Assembly: GCF_000176175.1 (NCBI RefSeq)
Contig: NZ_ACZP01000014.1
Location: 372,001 to 436,000, forward strand
Length of the DNA stretch: 64,000 bases
Reading direction: 5' to 3'
Origin: Vibrio furnissii CIP 102972
GTDB taxonomy: Bacteria > Pseudomonadota > Gammaproteobacteria > Enterobacterales > Vibrionaceae
Position numbers and translations under genes: made by a program. The notes beneath the pieces were generated by a model. It was given only the letters and a program-made list of their open reading frames with translations, made no database searches and was not told the origin of the DNA. Below are positions 44,041 to 57,000 of the stretch, piece by piece. How positions within the stretch are numbered: position 1 is the first letter of the stretch; every line of letters starts with the position of its first letter.

Positions 44041-44964
44041 ATGGCTACCTCCCCTCAACAATTGCCCCCGCACGCCAACGGCGTGACGCTATGCCTTGAA
44101 GAACTGCTGCCCTATCAACAGCAAAGTGTGCGCTGGCTGCCGCCGGCGCGCAGCCTGTGGACGCAGATGGCTGGTCAGCACCAAAGCCGCAGCTTGGGCC
44201 GCGGCATGGACTTTGCGGAAGTGCGCCAGTATCAACCCGGCGACGACATTCGTACCATCGATTGGCGCGTCACGGCACGCACGGGCAAACCGCACACCAA
44301 GCTGTTTACCGAAGAGCGCGAAAAACCAGTGGTGCTATACATCGATTTAAGCGCATCGATGCAATTTGGTTCGCAATTGATGCTCAAATCGGTGCAAGCG
44401 GCGCATGTCGCCAGCCTGATCAGTTGGCTCTCCGTGGCGCAAAATGATCGCGTCGGTGCGGTGATCGATTTGGGGCATCGACAGATTGAACTCAAACCGA
44501 CCAGTCGCCGCCAAGGGCCACTGCAGTTAATGGCACAGTTAGTCAATGCGCAACAAGAAGCGCTCAGCAGTCATCCGCCGGAACAAGCGCCGCTGCACAA
44601 CGCACTGCAAGTGCTCAACCGCCTGTGCCCCAAAGGCAGCGAAGTCATTTTGATCAGTGATTTCGTTCGCTACGACGACTCACTCAAACCCTTATTCAAC
44701 CAACTGCGTAAGCATAACCGCGTCCGCTTGGTACATATTTATGACCCGCTGGAGCAAGGGAACACCGCATTTCGCGGTGTCGAACGCGTCACAGATAACC
44801 AACAAGCGCGTTGGCTCAACTTTTCGATAAATAGTACGCGTTCAGGTATCAAAAAAGCCTTTGAATCTCAAAAAGAAAAACTAAAATCATTGAGCCAATC
44901 TATGGAGATGGATTATCGCTCACTGACTTGTGAGATCCCTTTGCTGCAACAACTGTCCGGATAA
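44041..44964 (+). CDS. DUF58 domain protein of the MoxR/Bat cluster
   Basis: Protein of 307 residues. The DUF58 signature RQYQPGDDIRTIDWRVTART is near residue 65, followed by a vWA-like MIDAS DLSAS (YIDLSASMQ). No transmembrane helix is evident. DUF58 proteins are regular partners of MoxR ATPases. It is 9 nt after the ATPase gene and 7 nt before the next; all genes of this cluster are tightly packed. Confidence 0.9.
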   Translation: MATSPQQLPPHANGVTLCLEELLPYQQQSVRWLPPARSLWTQMAGQHQSRSLGRGMDFAEVRQYQPGDDIRTIDWRVTARTGKPHTKLFTEEREKPVVLYIDLSASMQFGSQLMLKSVQAAHVASLISWLSVAQNDRVGAVIDLGHRQIELKPTSRRQGPLQLMAQLVNAQQEALSSHPPEQAPLHNALQVLNRLCPKGSEVILISDFVRYDDSLKPLFNQLRKHNRVRLVHIYDPLEQGNTAFRGVERVTDNQQARWLNFSINSTRSGIKKAFESQKEKLKSLSQSMEMDYRSLTCEIPLLQQLSG

Positions 44965-44971
44965 TAAATAT

Positions 44972-45457
44972 ATGAAGGAAACATCGTCGACACCGCTTGA
45001 ATTGAATGCACTGCATCTGCCTGACGCACCCACTTGGTGGCCTTTGGCCTGGGGATGGTGGGCTGGTGCGGCAAGCATTGTTTTGGTTGTCGTAATTATC
45101 ATGTTGGTGATTCGCTGGAAACGTAAACGCATGGCACCGAAGAAAACGGCGCTGCGTCTGCTCAACCCGCATCTGAAGCAAACGCCGTCGTCGGCGATTG
45201 AACTGCTCAGACAAGCGGCGCTTTGTTATTTTCCACGTGAAGAAATCGCTCATCTGACGGGCAACGCGTGGTACACCTTCCTCGATACGCAGGTGGGTCG
45301 CCCCCTATTTGTGCCGAATGAAACTGTGTGGCAGCAAGCCTTGTATCAAAAGCAGAAAATCGCCGACGCCGACGCGTTGGTCGCAGACTGCTATCAATGG
45401 GTGAATGATGCGTTGCCGCCAAAGAAAAGGAGACCCGTAAGCGTTGGCAAACATTGA
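44972..45457 (+). CDS. DUF4381 single-pass membrane protein of the Bat cluster
   Basis: Protein of 161 residues with LHLPDAPTWWPLAWGWW ahead of one transmembrane helix (about 32-52) and a basic stop (RWKRKRMAPKK), then a cytoplasmic part with AIELLRQAALCYF. This is the DUF4381 pattern seen in Bat operons. The ATG at 44972 is chosen because it gives the family N-terminus; the longer frame overlaps the DUF58 gene. It overlaps the next gene by 14 nt. Confidence 0.85.
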   Translation: MKETSSTPLELNALHLPDAPTWWPLAWGWWAGAASIVLVVVIIMLVIRWKRKRMAPKKTALRLLNPHLKQTPSSAIELLRQAALCYFPREEIAHLTGNAWYTFLDTQVGRPLFVPNETVWQQALYQKQKIADADALVADCYQWVNDALPPKKRRPVSVGKH

Positions 45458-46404
45458 ATTTGTATGGTGGTGGCTGTTTGTTCTGTTGCCACTGCCGCTG
45501 ATTGTGTATCGTTTTTTACCGCCGGTAAAAGAAAGGGCAGCCATTCAACTGCCCTACCTTCCTCAACAACATCAAACCATCGCGCCGCGACAATGGTTCA
45601 CCAAAGGCTTGGTGATCGCACTTTGGATCGGTTTAGTGACCGCGGCGGCGCGTCCTGTGTGGTACGGCGACCCCGTCACCACCTCGCCCAAACACCGCGA
45701 CATGATGTTGGTGGTCGATTTGTCATACTCCATGAGCCAGCAGGACATGAAATCCGGCGATCAATTCATCGATCGTCTCAGCGCCGTCAAACAGGTGCTG
45801 TCTGATTTTATTGCCAAGCGCCAAGGCGACCGTCTCGGGTTGATTTTCTTTGCCGACCACGCGTATCTGCAAACGCCGCTGACACTCGATCGTCAAACCA
45901 TCGCTCAGCAGCTCAACCAAGCCGTACTGCGCTTAATCGGCACCCAAACCGCGATTGGTGAAGGCATTGGTTTGGCCACCAAAACGTTTATCGACAGCGA
46001 TGCGCCGCAACGCGTGATGATTCTGCTCAGTGACGGCAGCAACACCTCAGGCGTGCTTGATCCGATGGAAGCGGCCAAAATCGCCAAGAAATATCACACC
46101 ACCATTTACACCGTCGGCGTTGGTGCGGGCGAGATGATGGTCAAAGAGTTCTTCATGACCCGTAAAATCAACACCGCCGAAGATCTGGATGAAAAAACCT
46201 TGCAAGCCATTGCCGATGAAACCGGCGGCCAATACTTCCGCGCGCGCAATCAGCAAGATTTGCAACACATTTACGACACCATCAACCAGCTTGAACCGAT
46301 CAGCAAAGCCAGCCAAACTTGGCGCCCGCAAAGCGAATGGTTTGGTTATCCATTGGCGTTCTCACTGTTGCTGTCGGTGGTGCTGATTCTGGTGAGGAGA
46401 AACC

Positions 46405-46412
<8 letters not shown>
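45444..46412 (+). CDS. BatA-like vWA membrane protein
   Basis: Protein of 322 residues with N-terminal helices (about 5-20 and 50-66), a vWA domain with MIDAS MLVVDLSYSMS and ILLSDGSNTSG, and a C-terminal transmembrane helix (about 298-316). The only good start is TTG at 45444, with AAGGAG about 11 nt upstream; no in-frame ATG comes before the first helix. It overlaps the DUF4381 gene by 14 nt and the next vWA gene by 8 nt. Metal-binding vWA domains here should assemble with the MoxR ATPase in the periplasm/inner membrane. Confidence 0.9.
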
Positions 46413-48348
<1,936 letters not shown>

Positions 48349-48350
48349 TC

Positions 48351-50009
48351 ATGAAATTGTTACAACCTCGTCTCTCCCCGCTCAATCGTCTTCTTGTCGG
48401 ATTGAGCACCCTGCTGATGTGCCTTATCAGTGTGTCAGCACAGGCTGCCACGGTTTACGCCAGTGTCAGCAAAAACAAAGTCGTCAAGAACGAAGTGTTC
48501 CAATTGACGGTGGTCAGTGATCAGAAAGCGTCCGGTGACGACCTTGATTTCAGCGCGCTGGACCAAGATTTCTTTATGAGTCGTCCGAGTTTCAGCTCAT
48601 CCATGAACATCATCAATGGTAGCCGCAGCAACCGCAGCGAATGGACAGTGTCGTTGGCGGCCAATCGCCTCGGCGTGGTGACCATTCCAAGTTTTGAACT
48701 CCATGGCGCTAAAACACAGCCGATTGCGATTCAAGTGACGCAGGATGAACAAGCGCCCAGCAGTGACGATCTGGTTGAAGTTCGCAGCCAATTGTCGCGT
48801 TCGACGCTGTATCCAAACGAAAGTGCACTCTTTAAAGCACGTTTGATCATCAAAGCCGATCCACGCCGTTTGCAAGATCCGAAAATCGCGCCACCGACCA
48901 TCGACGGCATGGAACTGAAAGCGGCGAGCGAGCCCAACCAATACCAAACCGTGATGGATGGCATTCAGGTCACGATTGTCGATCAAGATTTTCGCATTAC
49001 CGCAAGCCAAGCGGGTGACTTCACCCTCACCGAACCGAGCCTGCAAGGCGCGCTGATCTACGGCAGCAGTTACAACGGCGGCACACGAATTCTGCCACTG
49101 AAAACCACGCCAAAGACCTACACCATTCATGTGGAACCCAAACCCGCCGACTATCAAGGCACTTGGCTTCCCACCAGCCAACTCACCTTGCGTGAGCAGT
49201 GGCTCGACAGTCAAGGCAAGCCGATTAGCGGCAGCCGCTACGCCACCAAAGTGGGCGATTCGATCACGCGTGAAGTGACCGTGCAAGTCACCGGTTTGAC
49301 ACAAGAACAACTGCCCAACATTCATCTCACCTACCCCGATTCGGTAAGGGTGTATGACGAAAAGCCGCAGTTTGCGACGCTCGATAACGGCGATGTCACC
49401 ATGACGCTCAAACAAGTGCTGATCCCACGTCAAACGGGCGACATCACGCTGCCAAAGGTGGCGATGCAGTGGTGGGACACCGTCACCAAAGCGCAGAAAA
49501 CCGCCAGCGCTGATGGCCTCACGTTGAGCGTGGCGGCAGGTGAACCGAGCACCGTGACCGCATCAACGCCGCTGCCTGCTGCACCCGCGCAAGTGCAAAC
49601 GGTCACCGTCAACGATGCTGGATTTTGGCCTTACTTGACCGCGCTGTTTGCCCTGCTCTGGCTCCTCACGCTGGGGCTGGCTTGGCGCTGGAAATCCTCG
49701 TCCAGCGTGACGCAACAAGCGCCCGTTTCGCCTGCCGACCTGAGCGCCTATGCACAATTGCAACAAGCGTTGAAAAACGACGACGGCATTGCCATTTCAC
49801 GCGCCCTCACGGTGTGGATGCAACAGGTCACGCTGACCGATGCAGAAACGGCGCAATTAACCTTGGCGCTGCACGAACTCAACCAAGCACGCTATTCCGC
49901 CCAGCCGAGCACCTATCGCAGCGGTGAACTGAAACGTGTGGTGAAAGCCATTGAACAGCAGCAGCTCAAACGTAAGAAACAAGTCAAATCACCGTTAGCC
50001 AATCTATGA
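48351..50009 (+). CDS. batD: BatD-like protein
   Basis: Protein of 552 residues with a signal peptide (about 1-27, SVSAQAA-TVYAS), several immunoglobulin-like beta domains (VSKNKVVKNEVFQLTVV, PDSVRVYDEKPQFA) and a single transmembrane helix at about 425-443 (FWPYLTALFALLWLL) before a cytoplasmic helical end. This matches BatD/BamD-like oxygen-tolerance proteins. An ATG at 48351 is chosen; GTG codons 6-9 nt earlier overlap the previous stop. The periplasmic part probably interacts with the vWA proteins. Confidence 0.9.
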   Translation: MKLLQPRLSPLNRLLVGLSTLLMCLISVSAQAATVYASVSKNKVVKNEVFQLTVVSDQKASGDDLDFSALDQDFFMSRPSFSSSMNIINGSRSNRSEWTVSLAANRLGVVTIPSFELHGAKTQPIAIQVTQDEQAPSSDDLVEVRSQLSRSTLYPNESALFKARLIIKADPRRLQDPKIAPPTIDGMELKAASEPNQYQTVMDGIQVTIVDQDFRITASQAGDFTLTEPSLQGALIYGSSYNGGTRILPLKTTPKTYTIHVEPKPADYQGTWLPTSQLTLREQWLDSQGKPISGSRYATKVGDSITREVTVQVTGLTQEQLPNIHLTYPDSVRVYDEKPQFATLDNGDVTMTLKQVLIPRQTGDITLPKVAMQWWDTVTKAQKTASADGLTLSVAAGEPSTVTASTPLPAAPAQVQTVTVNDAGFWPYLTALFALLWLLTLGLAWRWKSSSSVTQQAPVSPADLSAYAQLQQALKNDDGIAISRALTVWMQQVTLTDAETAQLTLALHELNQARYSAQPSTYRSGELKRVVKAIEQQQLKRKKQVKSPLANL

Positions 50010-50082
50010 ACGTGATCTGACGCCTAACTCAACGCCGATGGTTTGGTCTACGCTGTCGGTGTTGAGTGGAAAGGAGACCAAC

Positions 50083-50802
50083 ATGACGCAATTCAACACC
50101 AAATCAGCGCTGACACTCGGCGTCAGCCTCTTACTGGGGCTCGGGCTGCTGGGCTACTTCGTGCAACAGGCGGCGGTGAAGTTCAAGGAATACGACCGTA
50201 TCGTCACGGTCAAAGGCCTCTCCGAGCGAGAAGTGCCTGCCGACACCGTCATCTGGCCCATTCAGTTCACCTTGGCCGACAACGACCTGCCCAACCTATT
50301 GACCGCTTTGGATGCACAAACCCAACAGGTGATGCAGTTCCTGGCGCAGCAAGGTATCGATGCCGCCGCCATTTCGCTCTCGGCGCCGTCGGTCATCGAC
50401 AAAAAAGCGCAGCAATACGGGGGCGAAGCGCGCATTGAATATCGCTATCTTGGCACGCAAACCGTCACCGTCTATAGCACGCACGTGGAATTGGTTCGCC
50501 AAGCCATCAGCCAAATCGGTCAATTGGGCAAACAAGGCATCGTGTTTAATCACGACAATTACAACAATAGAGTGGAATATCTGTTTTCTGGCTTGAACGA
50601 CATCAAGCCGGCGATGATTGAAGAGGCGACCAAACAGGCGCGTGATGTGGCCGAGAAGTTTGCCTCTGATTCACAAAGCAGCCTCGGCAAAATAAAGCGC
50701 GCGACCCAAGGCCAGTTTTCGATAGTCGATCGCGACAACAACACGCCGTATGTGAAAAAAGTGCGCGTCGTGTCAACGGTCGAATATTTTTTGTCTGATT
50801 AA
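50083..50802 (+). CDS. SIMPL (DUF541) domain protein
   Basis: Protein of 239 residues with an N-terminal signal anchor (ALTLGVSLLLGLGLLGYFV) and a SIMPL/DUF541 domain starting RIVTVKGLSEREVPADTVIW. Probably periplasmic, tethered to the inner membrane. AAGGAG precedes the ATG. It follows batD after 73 nt, in the same direction, so it may be co-transcribed. Family members have been tied to envelope or oxidative stress, but the biochemical role is unknown. Confidence 0.85.
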   Translation: MTQFNTKSALTLGVSLLLGLGLLGYFVQQAAVKFKEYDRIVTVKGLSEREVPADTVIWPIQFTLADNDLPNLLTALDAQTQQVMQFLAQQGIDAAAISLSAPSVIDKKAQQYGGEARIEYRYLGTQTVTVYSTHVELVRQAISQIGQLGKQGIVFNHDNYNNRVEYLFSGLNDIKPAMIEEATKQARDVAEKFASDSQSSLGKIKRATQGQFSIVDRDNNTPYVKKVRVVSTVEYFLSD

Positions 50803-50827
50803 TGACTTGCTGTCTGACGAATGCACT

Positions 50828-52954
50828 TCAGGCCTGTGCGTGGGTGCAGGCCGTTTGATGCGCCCCAACCACACGGTTACGCCCGCGATTTTTCGCGTCA
50901 TACAAGGCTTTATCCGCCTGGGTGTACATTTGATCAAACTGAATTTCACTTGGCTGAATGCGCGCCACGGCAAAGCCAATCGACACCGTCAACCAGTCGC
51001 CATCAGGATTACAACCGTGCACAATCCGTTCATTCTCAACGCTGGCACGAATGCTCTCGGCCAAGGCTTCCACTTGCTGCGGTGAATGATCCGCCAGCAG
51101 CAAAATAAACTCTTCACCGCCAATACGGCAGAACCCTTCATCGTGCGCCGCCGTGTGCTGGCTGAGAATATTGCTGATACGCATCAACGCAATGTCCCCT
51201 TCCAAGTGGCCATATTGGTTGTTAAACAGACCAAAGTGGTCGATATCGAGCAGAATCACCCCAAAGTCGACACAGCACGCCTCACGACGTTCACACGTTT
51301 GTTCTAACAGATGAGTCAACATGCGGCGATTGCCTAGGCGAGTTAACGGGTCCATTTTGGCCAGCAGGTCGAGCTTCTCGTTGGCTTTTTGCAGATCGCG
51401 TGTGCGATTGCGCACCTCGCGCTCCAGATTCTCGTTCAGCTCGCTAATGGCCTGCTGCGCTTTGGCGCGCAGTAACACTTCGGTGAGGTTGGACGCAAAC
51501 ATGCGAATCACATCTCGCAACTGCGACGACAAAGGAGAACGACGAATCAGGTTGTCCGCCGCAATAAAGGCGATCGGTTTGCCTTTGTCGGCCAGCATGG
51601 TCATCGCAGTCCAACCAAAGCCGACAATACGGCTGTCGTGATAAATCGGCACTTGCTCTTTGAAGACCACATCGCTCGGGTGGCTGCGCGCCAACGCCAC
51701 GATGTCGTTGTGTTCCACCGTTGAGCGAAAATAGGATTCATCCACAATGTTGCCCTGAATGTTGGTGCCCCAAGTCCCTTGCAGATAGGTGCACGCTTCA
51801 TCGGTCAGAAACACCGCCATGCGATCAATGCCCATGCGGTTGATGGCAAACCCCACCGCTGATTTACACACATCGCTGACCGTCAAACAGCGTGACAATT
51901 CCACCATGCTGGCGTGCAACATACGCACGTTCTGCTCCTGACGTTTGCGAATGTAGATTTGCGCCAACAGCGACCCAAACGACTCCAGCATCTGTTTTTG
52001 ATACGCATCGATCGGCTGACGATGCAGGAAGTTATCCATCGCGATCCAACCAAACACATCCTCGCCATCGCGCAGCAGCAACATGCCATTCCAACCTTGG
52101 CCAATCACCTGCCCCGCGGTATACAGCGGTGCATCGTCAATCACCACCAAGGTTGAATTGCCGTCGGCCATTGCGTCGAGATAGCGCGCTTCCAACTGAT
52201 GTAAATCGTACTGGCTGTGATGTTCGCTGATGGTTTGGCCGTGTTCATCGGTGCCATAAGTACCAATGAAGCAGCGCTTTTTCATGTCGAGCAGAAAAAA
52301 CGCCACGCGGTCAAAGCCCAAACGGTCACGCACCGCCTCCACCGCTGTGCGATGCAATGCATCCAAACTGTCGGGGTTCGCCAGTTCCAGCGTCAGTTGG
52401 TGTACCAGCTTCATGTTGTCGATAAAGGTTTCACGCTGGGTGATTTCATCGCGGTATTTGGCTTCACGAATGTCACGATGTTTGAACTCTTGCGCCGCAT
52501 CCGATTCAGCGCGAATGCACTGCCAACGAGTTGCAATCAGGTGCAAACTATCCAGCTCGCCCTCATTGAGCATCTGCGTCACGCGATCCTCATCCACGGC
52601 TTGAATCAGTAAATAGCGGCGCCGCTCGGTATGGTCATCGAGCGTGAGTAGGTAGCTTTCGCCGCCCATCAAAGCACGATACTCCCAGCCACACGTATTA
52701 GTCGCCAGTGGAATGAGGCTATCAGACGTCTCGAATTGTGCCGCCCACGACCAAAATGTATCGGGGAACTCGCTTAACGGCGTCGCATCGCCGCACGCAA
52801 ACAGTATTTCTGGGCGGTGTGATGAAGACGGCGCGTAGCAAATCGACATCGCACGCGGTGTGAGTAACGGTTGCAGAAATGCAAACGTCGCGTCAGCCAG
52901 CATCTGATCGTTGCGGCAGGAAGAGAGCGATTTCAGCAAAGTCCGAGAAAGCAT
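50828..52954 (-). CDS. GAF-GAF-GGDEF diguanylate cyclase
   Basis: Soluble protein of 708 residues. Two GAF domains lie at about 180-330 and 345-500 (DRLGFDRVAFFLLD; INRMGIDRMAVFLTD), each with a matching KKRCFIGTYGTD/CTYLQGTWGTN strand. A coiled coil (ISELNENLEREVRNRTRDLQ) leads to a GGDEF domain with the IGGEEFILLL active site. The N-terminal part (1-170) is not recognised. An RxxD inhibitory site is not evident. A TTG start at 53014 is possible, but ATG 52954 is preferred. Divergent from the L,D-transpeptidase gene. Confidence 0.9.
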   Translation of the reverse strand: MLSRTLLKSLSSCRNDQMLADATFAFLQPLLTPRAMSICYAPSSSHRPEILFACGDATPLSEFPDTFWSWAAQFETSDSLIPLATNTCGWEYRALMGGESYLLTLDDHTERRRYLLIQAVDEDRVTQMLNEGELDSLHLIATRWQCIRAESDAAQEFKHRDIREAKYRDEITQRETFIDNMKLVHQLTLELANPDSLDALHRTAVEAVRDRLGFDRVAFFLLDMKKRCFIGTYGTDEHGQTISEHHSQYDLHQLEARYLDAMADGNSTLVVIDDAPLYTAGQVIGQGWNGMLLLRDGEDVFGWIAMDNFLHRQPIDAYQKQMLESFGSLLAQIYIRKRQEQNVRMLHASMVELSRCLTVSDVCKSAVGFAINRMGIDRMAVFLTDEACTYLQGTWGTNIQGNIVDESYFRSTVEHNDIVALARSHPSDVVFKEQVPIYHDSRIVGFGWTAMTMLADKGKPIAFIAADNLIRRSPLSSQLRDVIRMFASNLTEVLLRAKAQQAISELNENLEREVRNRTRDLQKANEKLDLLAKMDPLTRLGNRRMLTHLLEQTCERREACCVDFGVILLDIDHFGLFNNQYGHLEGDIALMRISNILSQHTAAHDEGFCRIGGEEFILLLADHSPQQVEALAESIRASVENERIVHGCNPDGDWLTVSIGFAVARIQPSEIQFDQMYTQADKALYDAKNRGRNRVVGAHQTACTHAQA

Positions 52955-53257
52955 AAAAAAGCCTGAAAGTGGAAGTCTTAACCAAGAGCTTAAAAAATCC
53001 ACCCAAAGCTTCAATCATTCGCCGAAACCGATGTTAAGCACGCCGCAAATCAAGACCGCGAATTTTTGCATTCTGGAGCCAAACGGCATTTTTGGGATGT
53101 TGTTTCCAATTATTTTCATCCTCAGATCGCCCGTCATACGACAATCTCAGAAATAAGACAGGATAAATTCACACTTTTCGAGCCAAAGCAAATCATCGCT
53201 GGCTCAAACAATCGCTTGCCACGCATAATAGCGGGCACTGTTTGCGGAATCCTGTGT

Positions 53258-53737
53258 ATGCTCAAAATCGTCTGGCTTTGCCTCTTTTCTCTGTTGAGTA
53301 CCACCGCCTTCGCCGATGTAGAATTGGTGAAAGTGGACAAATCGAAACGTCGCATGTATCTCATCGACGACGGGCACGTGATCCGTGAATTTCGCATTGC
53401 GCTGGGAAAAGCCCCCAAAGGCCACAAACAGCAAGAGGGCGATCAACGCACGCCGGAAGGACGCTACTACCTCGACTTCATCACCGAGCACTCCAATTTT
53501 TATCGTTCGATGCACATCAGCTACCCTAACCTGCGCGATCAGCGCCACGCGGAAAGCTTGGGCGTTGACCCGGGCGGCGAAATTAAAATTCACGGCTTAA
53601 AGCTGGATTATCAAGGTCGCCCCGAGTTTATTCAGAGCTTTGACTGGACCAACGGCTGCATTGCCATCACCAATCAGGAAATGGATGAATTCCTGCGTTT
53701 GGTTAAAATTGGCACTCCCATTGAAATTCAATGGTAA
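53258..53737 (+). CDS. L,D-transpeptidase (YafK/ErfK-type)
   Basis: Periplasmic protein of 159 residues with a signal peptide (MLKIVWLCLFSLLSTTAFA). The YkuD domain has ALGKAPKGHKQQEGDQRTPEG, the His motif IKIHGL and the catalytic Cys motif WTNGCIAI. It should cross-link peptidoglycan or attach proteins to it. The ATG at 53258 gives the signal peptide; the longer frame from 53066 lacks one. Divergent from the GGDEF gene, with about 300 nt between the ATGs. Confidence 0.92.
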   Translation: MLKIVWLCLFSLLSTTAFADVELVKVDKSKRRMYLIDDGHVIREFRIALGKAPKGHKQQEGDQRTPEGRYYLDFITEHSNFYRSMHISYPNLRDQRHAESLGVDPGGEIKIHGLKLDYQGRPEFIQSFDWTNGCIAITNQEMDEFLRLVKIGTPIEIQW

Positions 53738-54025
53738 AGCGAACGTCAACACGACGTCAGCCAAAGCCATTGTGTGATTCCTATTCACTTTCTCCGCCAC
53801 AAAAACCACCACTAATCCTCTGATTGAGCTACAGTATTTGTTAACAACAGTTGCCAATGATGTGTTACAAAAGAACAACATCAAGAGGATCTCCCTCTGC
53901 ACATCGATCATGTTTGGTTGTGTGGTGCACCCGCAAGACCGGTTCCTGTCACTGGACACTGGCCATTGCTGACGTCATGAAATGCACGACATGCCATGTT
54001 CAACAGGGAAAGGTTGAAGGGAATA

Positions 54026-57000
54026 ATGCCTAAGCAAACGCCCCCCATTTACAAAACTCTGCTCAATGTTCTCTGGTTACCGCTGATCATTTTTGGTCTC
54101 GGTTATCTGGTCGCCACCTATCTGGATAGTCAACAACAGCAGCAAAACCGTCAGACCATTCAACGCGAGCTGGATGTGCGCCTCAAGCAAATCAGCGAAG
54201 GGGTGGTCGAACGCGTGACCCTCTACCAATACGGCATTCGCGGCGTGCGGGGCGCGGTCATGACCGCGGGGCTAGACAACTTCGATTACGATCAAATGCA
54301 AACCTACACCCAAACGCGTGACTACCCGTTGGAGTTTCCCGGCGCGCGGGGGTTTGGCTTGATTCGCTTTATTCTTCCCGATCAAAAAAACGCATTTGTT
54401 ACCAAAGCCGCGGCGGAGCGTCCGGATCAACATTATGACATTCGCACCCTCACGCCGCACAACGACAGCCTGTTTTTGATTCAATACATTGAACCAGAAA
54501 ATCGTAACCGAGAAGCCGTCGGGCTCGACATCGGTTCGGAATCGATGCGACGTGATGCGGCGCTTAACGCAGCGCGTTATAACGAAGTGCGCCTCACCGC
54601 CCCGATCACACTGGTACAAGCGAGTAAAAAAACCAAACAGGGCTTTTTGATTCTGATGCCGATTTACCAGCACAACGACGTGCCGGCACGCATCGACCAG
54701 CGTTTACAAGAACTGACAGGCTGGAGTTATGCCCCGATTCTGATTGATGAAGTGCTCAGCTCGGTGTCTGGGCTCAAAGACGATGTCTCCCTGAGCATTG
54801 CGGATGTCACCAACGGCGCGCCGCAGCCGTTTTTCTCACGCGGTACCAATGAAGCCGATACCCCCTATCAAACCCAGCAAATTATCTGGCTGTTTGGCCG
54901 TGACTGGGCGCTGAACCTGACCGCCAAACAGAGTTTTGTCGATTCGCTGCCGTTGCCGCCGAATGAGTATATTTATCGCGAAATTCTTGGCAGTACCTTG
55001 GTGATTATGTTGATCGTCTTCAGCTTGCAACTGGTCACCACGCGTCGCGCGCAAGCCGCGAAGCATGAAGCGGAACTGGCGCTTGCCACCGAACAAGCGC
55101 TGAAAGAGGCCAACGCCAAGCTTGAACAACAAGTTGCCGAGCGCACCGAAGCGATGGCGCAGATCAACGCCATGCAGCGCACCATTCTCAGCAGCGCCGG
55201 TTACGCCATCATCGCTTCCGACCTTGATGGCATCATTACCGTGTTTAACCCGTCGGCAGAAAAACTCTTGGGCTACACCGCCGCCGAAATGGTCGGCGTG
55301 TGCACCCCGTCCCGCTTCCATCTGATGGAAGAAGTGGCCACACGCGCCAAGCAATTGTCCCAAGAGCTGGGCGAAACCATTCACCCCGGTTTCGATGTGT
55401 TTGTCGCCAAAGCGCGCCTTGGTTTTGTCGACATCACCCGCTGGACCTACGTGCATAAAAATGGCCATCATATTCCGATTCGCCTGATCGTCAGTTGCCT
55501 ATTGGATGACCATCAAGAACCGGTGGGTTACCTAGGCATCGCTTACGACTTAACCGAAACTTTGCAGCGTGAAAAAGAGCTGGCAGAAGCCAAGGAACTG
55601 GCTGAGCAAGCCAACCGCGCTAAATCCGACTTTTTGGCCAACATGAGCCACGAACTGCGCACGCCGATGAATGCCATTCTCGGTTTGCTGCAAATTGCAC
55701 AGAATACCGATCTCAACAAACAGCAGCGTGATTACCTCAACAAGACGCAAAATGCCGCGCAATCGCTGCTGGTGCTGCTCAACGACATCCTTGATTTCTC
55801 CAAAGTTGAAGCGGGCAAAATGGAGATTGAGCAGCAACCCTTTTCTCTGCCCGAACTGATGCATGAAACCGGCATTCTGCTCTCCTCCAACCTGCAGCAT
55901 AAGCATCTGGAGATCATTTATCAGATTGATGAAGACGTGCCGACGTACCTGATTGGCGATAGCTTGCGTCTGCGTCAGATCCTGCTCAATTTAGCGGGCA
56001 ACGCGATCAAATTCACCGAAGCCGGTGAAGTCAAAGTATCGATCCAAACCGAATCTCACAACGGCGATCGCTGCGTGCTGCGCATCACGGTCTCCGATAC
56101 CGGCATTGGCATGACCGAAGAGCAACAGCGCATCGTGTTCCAAGGCTTTAGCCAAGCAGAATCCTCCATCAGTCGCCGCTATGGCGGCACGGGGCTTGGA
56201 CTTTCCATTGTGAAGCACTTGGTCGGCTTAATGGAAGGCAGCGTGCAAGTGAAAAGTGAGCAAGGTGTGGGCAGTGAATTTAGCTTTACCGTCAACCTTG
56301 GCTGCGTTGATGAGGAGCGTCAACCCGAGCCCAGTGCGGAATTACCCAACGGCCTTCAAGTCCTGATCGTGGAAGACAACAACACCGCGCGCCTGATTTT
56401 CGACGATCTGTTGCAACGCTTGGGTTGCCATGTCACCGCGGTTGCCGATGCCGAACACGCCCTCGACACCATTGAACAAGCAGATGCCAATGGCCAGCCA
56501 TTTGATCTGCTGTTTATCGACTGGAAACTGCCCGGGATGGACGGCCTGAGCCTGACCCAATCAGTGCGCCACGGCATGGCGCTGAGTAAAACGCCGTTGG
56601 TGGTGATGGCGACTGCGTTTGGCCGTGAGCTGTTGGATGAGCACTTGGAAGAGACCCAGTCACTGCTCGATGCGCTGTTGGTGAAACCAGTCACGCCCGA
56701 CATGGTGAAAAATACCTTGCTGGATGTGGTCAACAATCGCAATCAGCCACGCGATGAGCAACTCGGCTACAGAGCACAATCGCAAGCGCTGTTAGGCTTG
56801 AAACTGCTCTTGGTGGAAGACAATCCGACCAATCGCTTGGTCGCCACCGAACTGCTCAGCCAGCAAGGGGCCACCATTGTCGAAGCGGAAAGTGGCGTGG
56901 AAGCGTTGGCGGCACTCGACCAACAGGAATTTTCGCTGGTCTTGATGGATGTGCAGATGCCGGATATGGATGGTTACGAAACCACGCGGCGCATTCGCCA

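Noticed and set aside
48597..49433. 278-codon minus-strand frame inside batD
   Set aside because: Shadow of batD; His/Arg-rich composition with no recognised domain.
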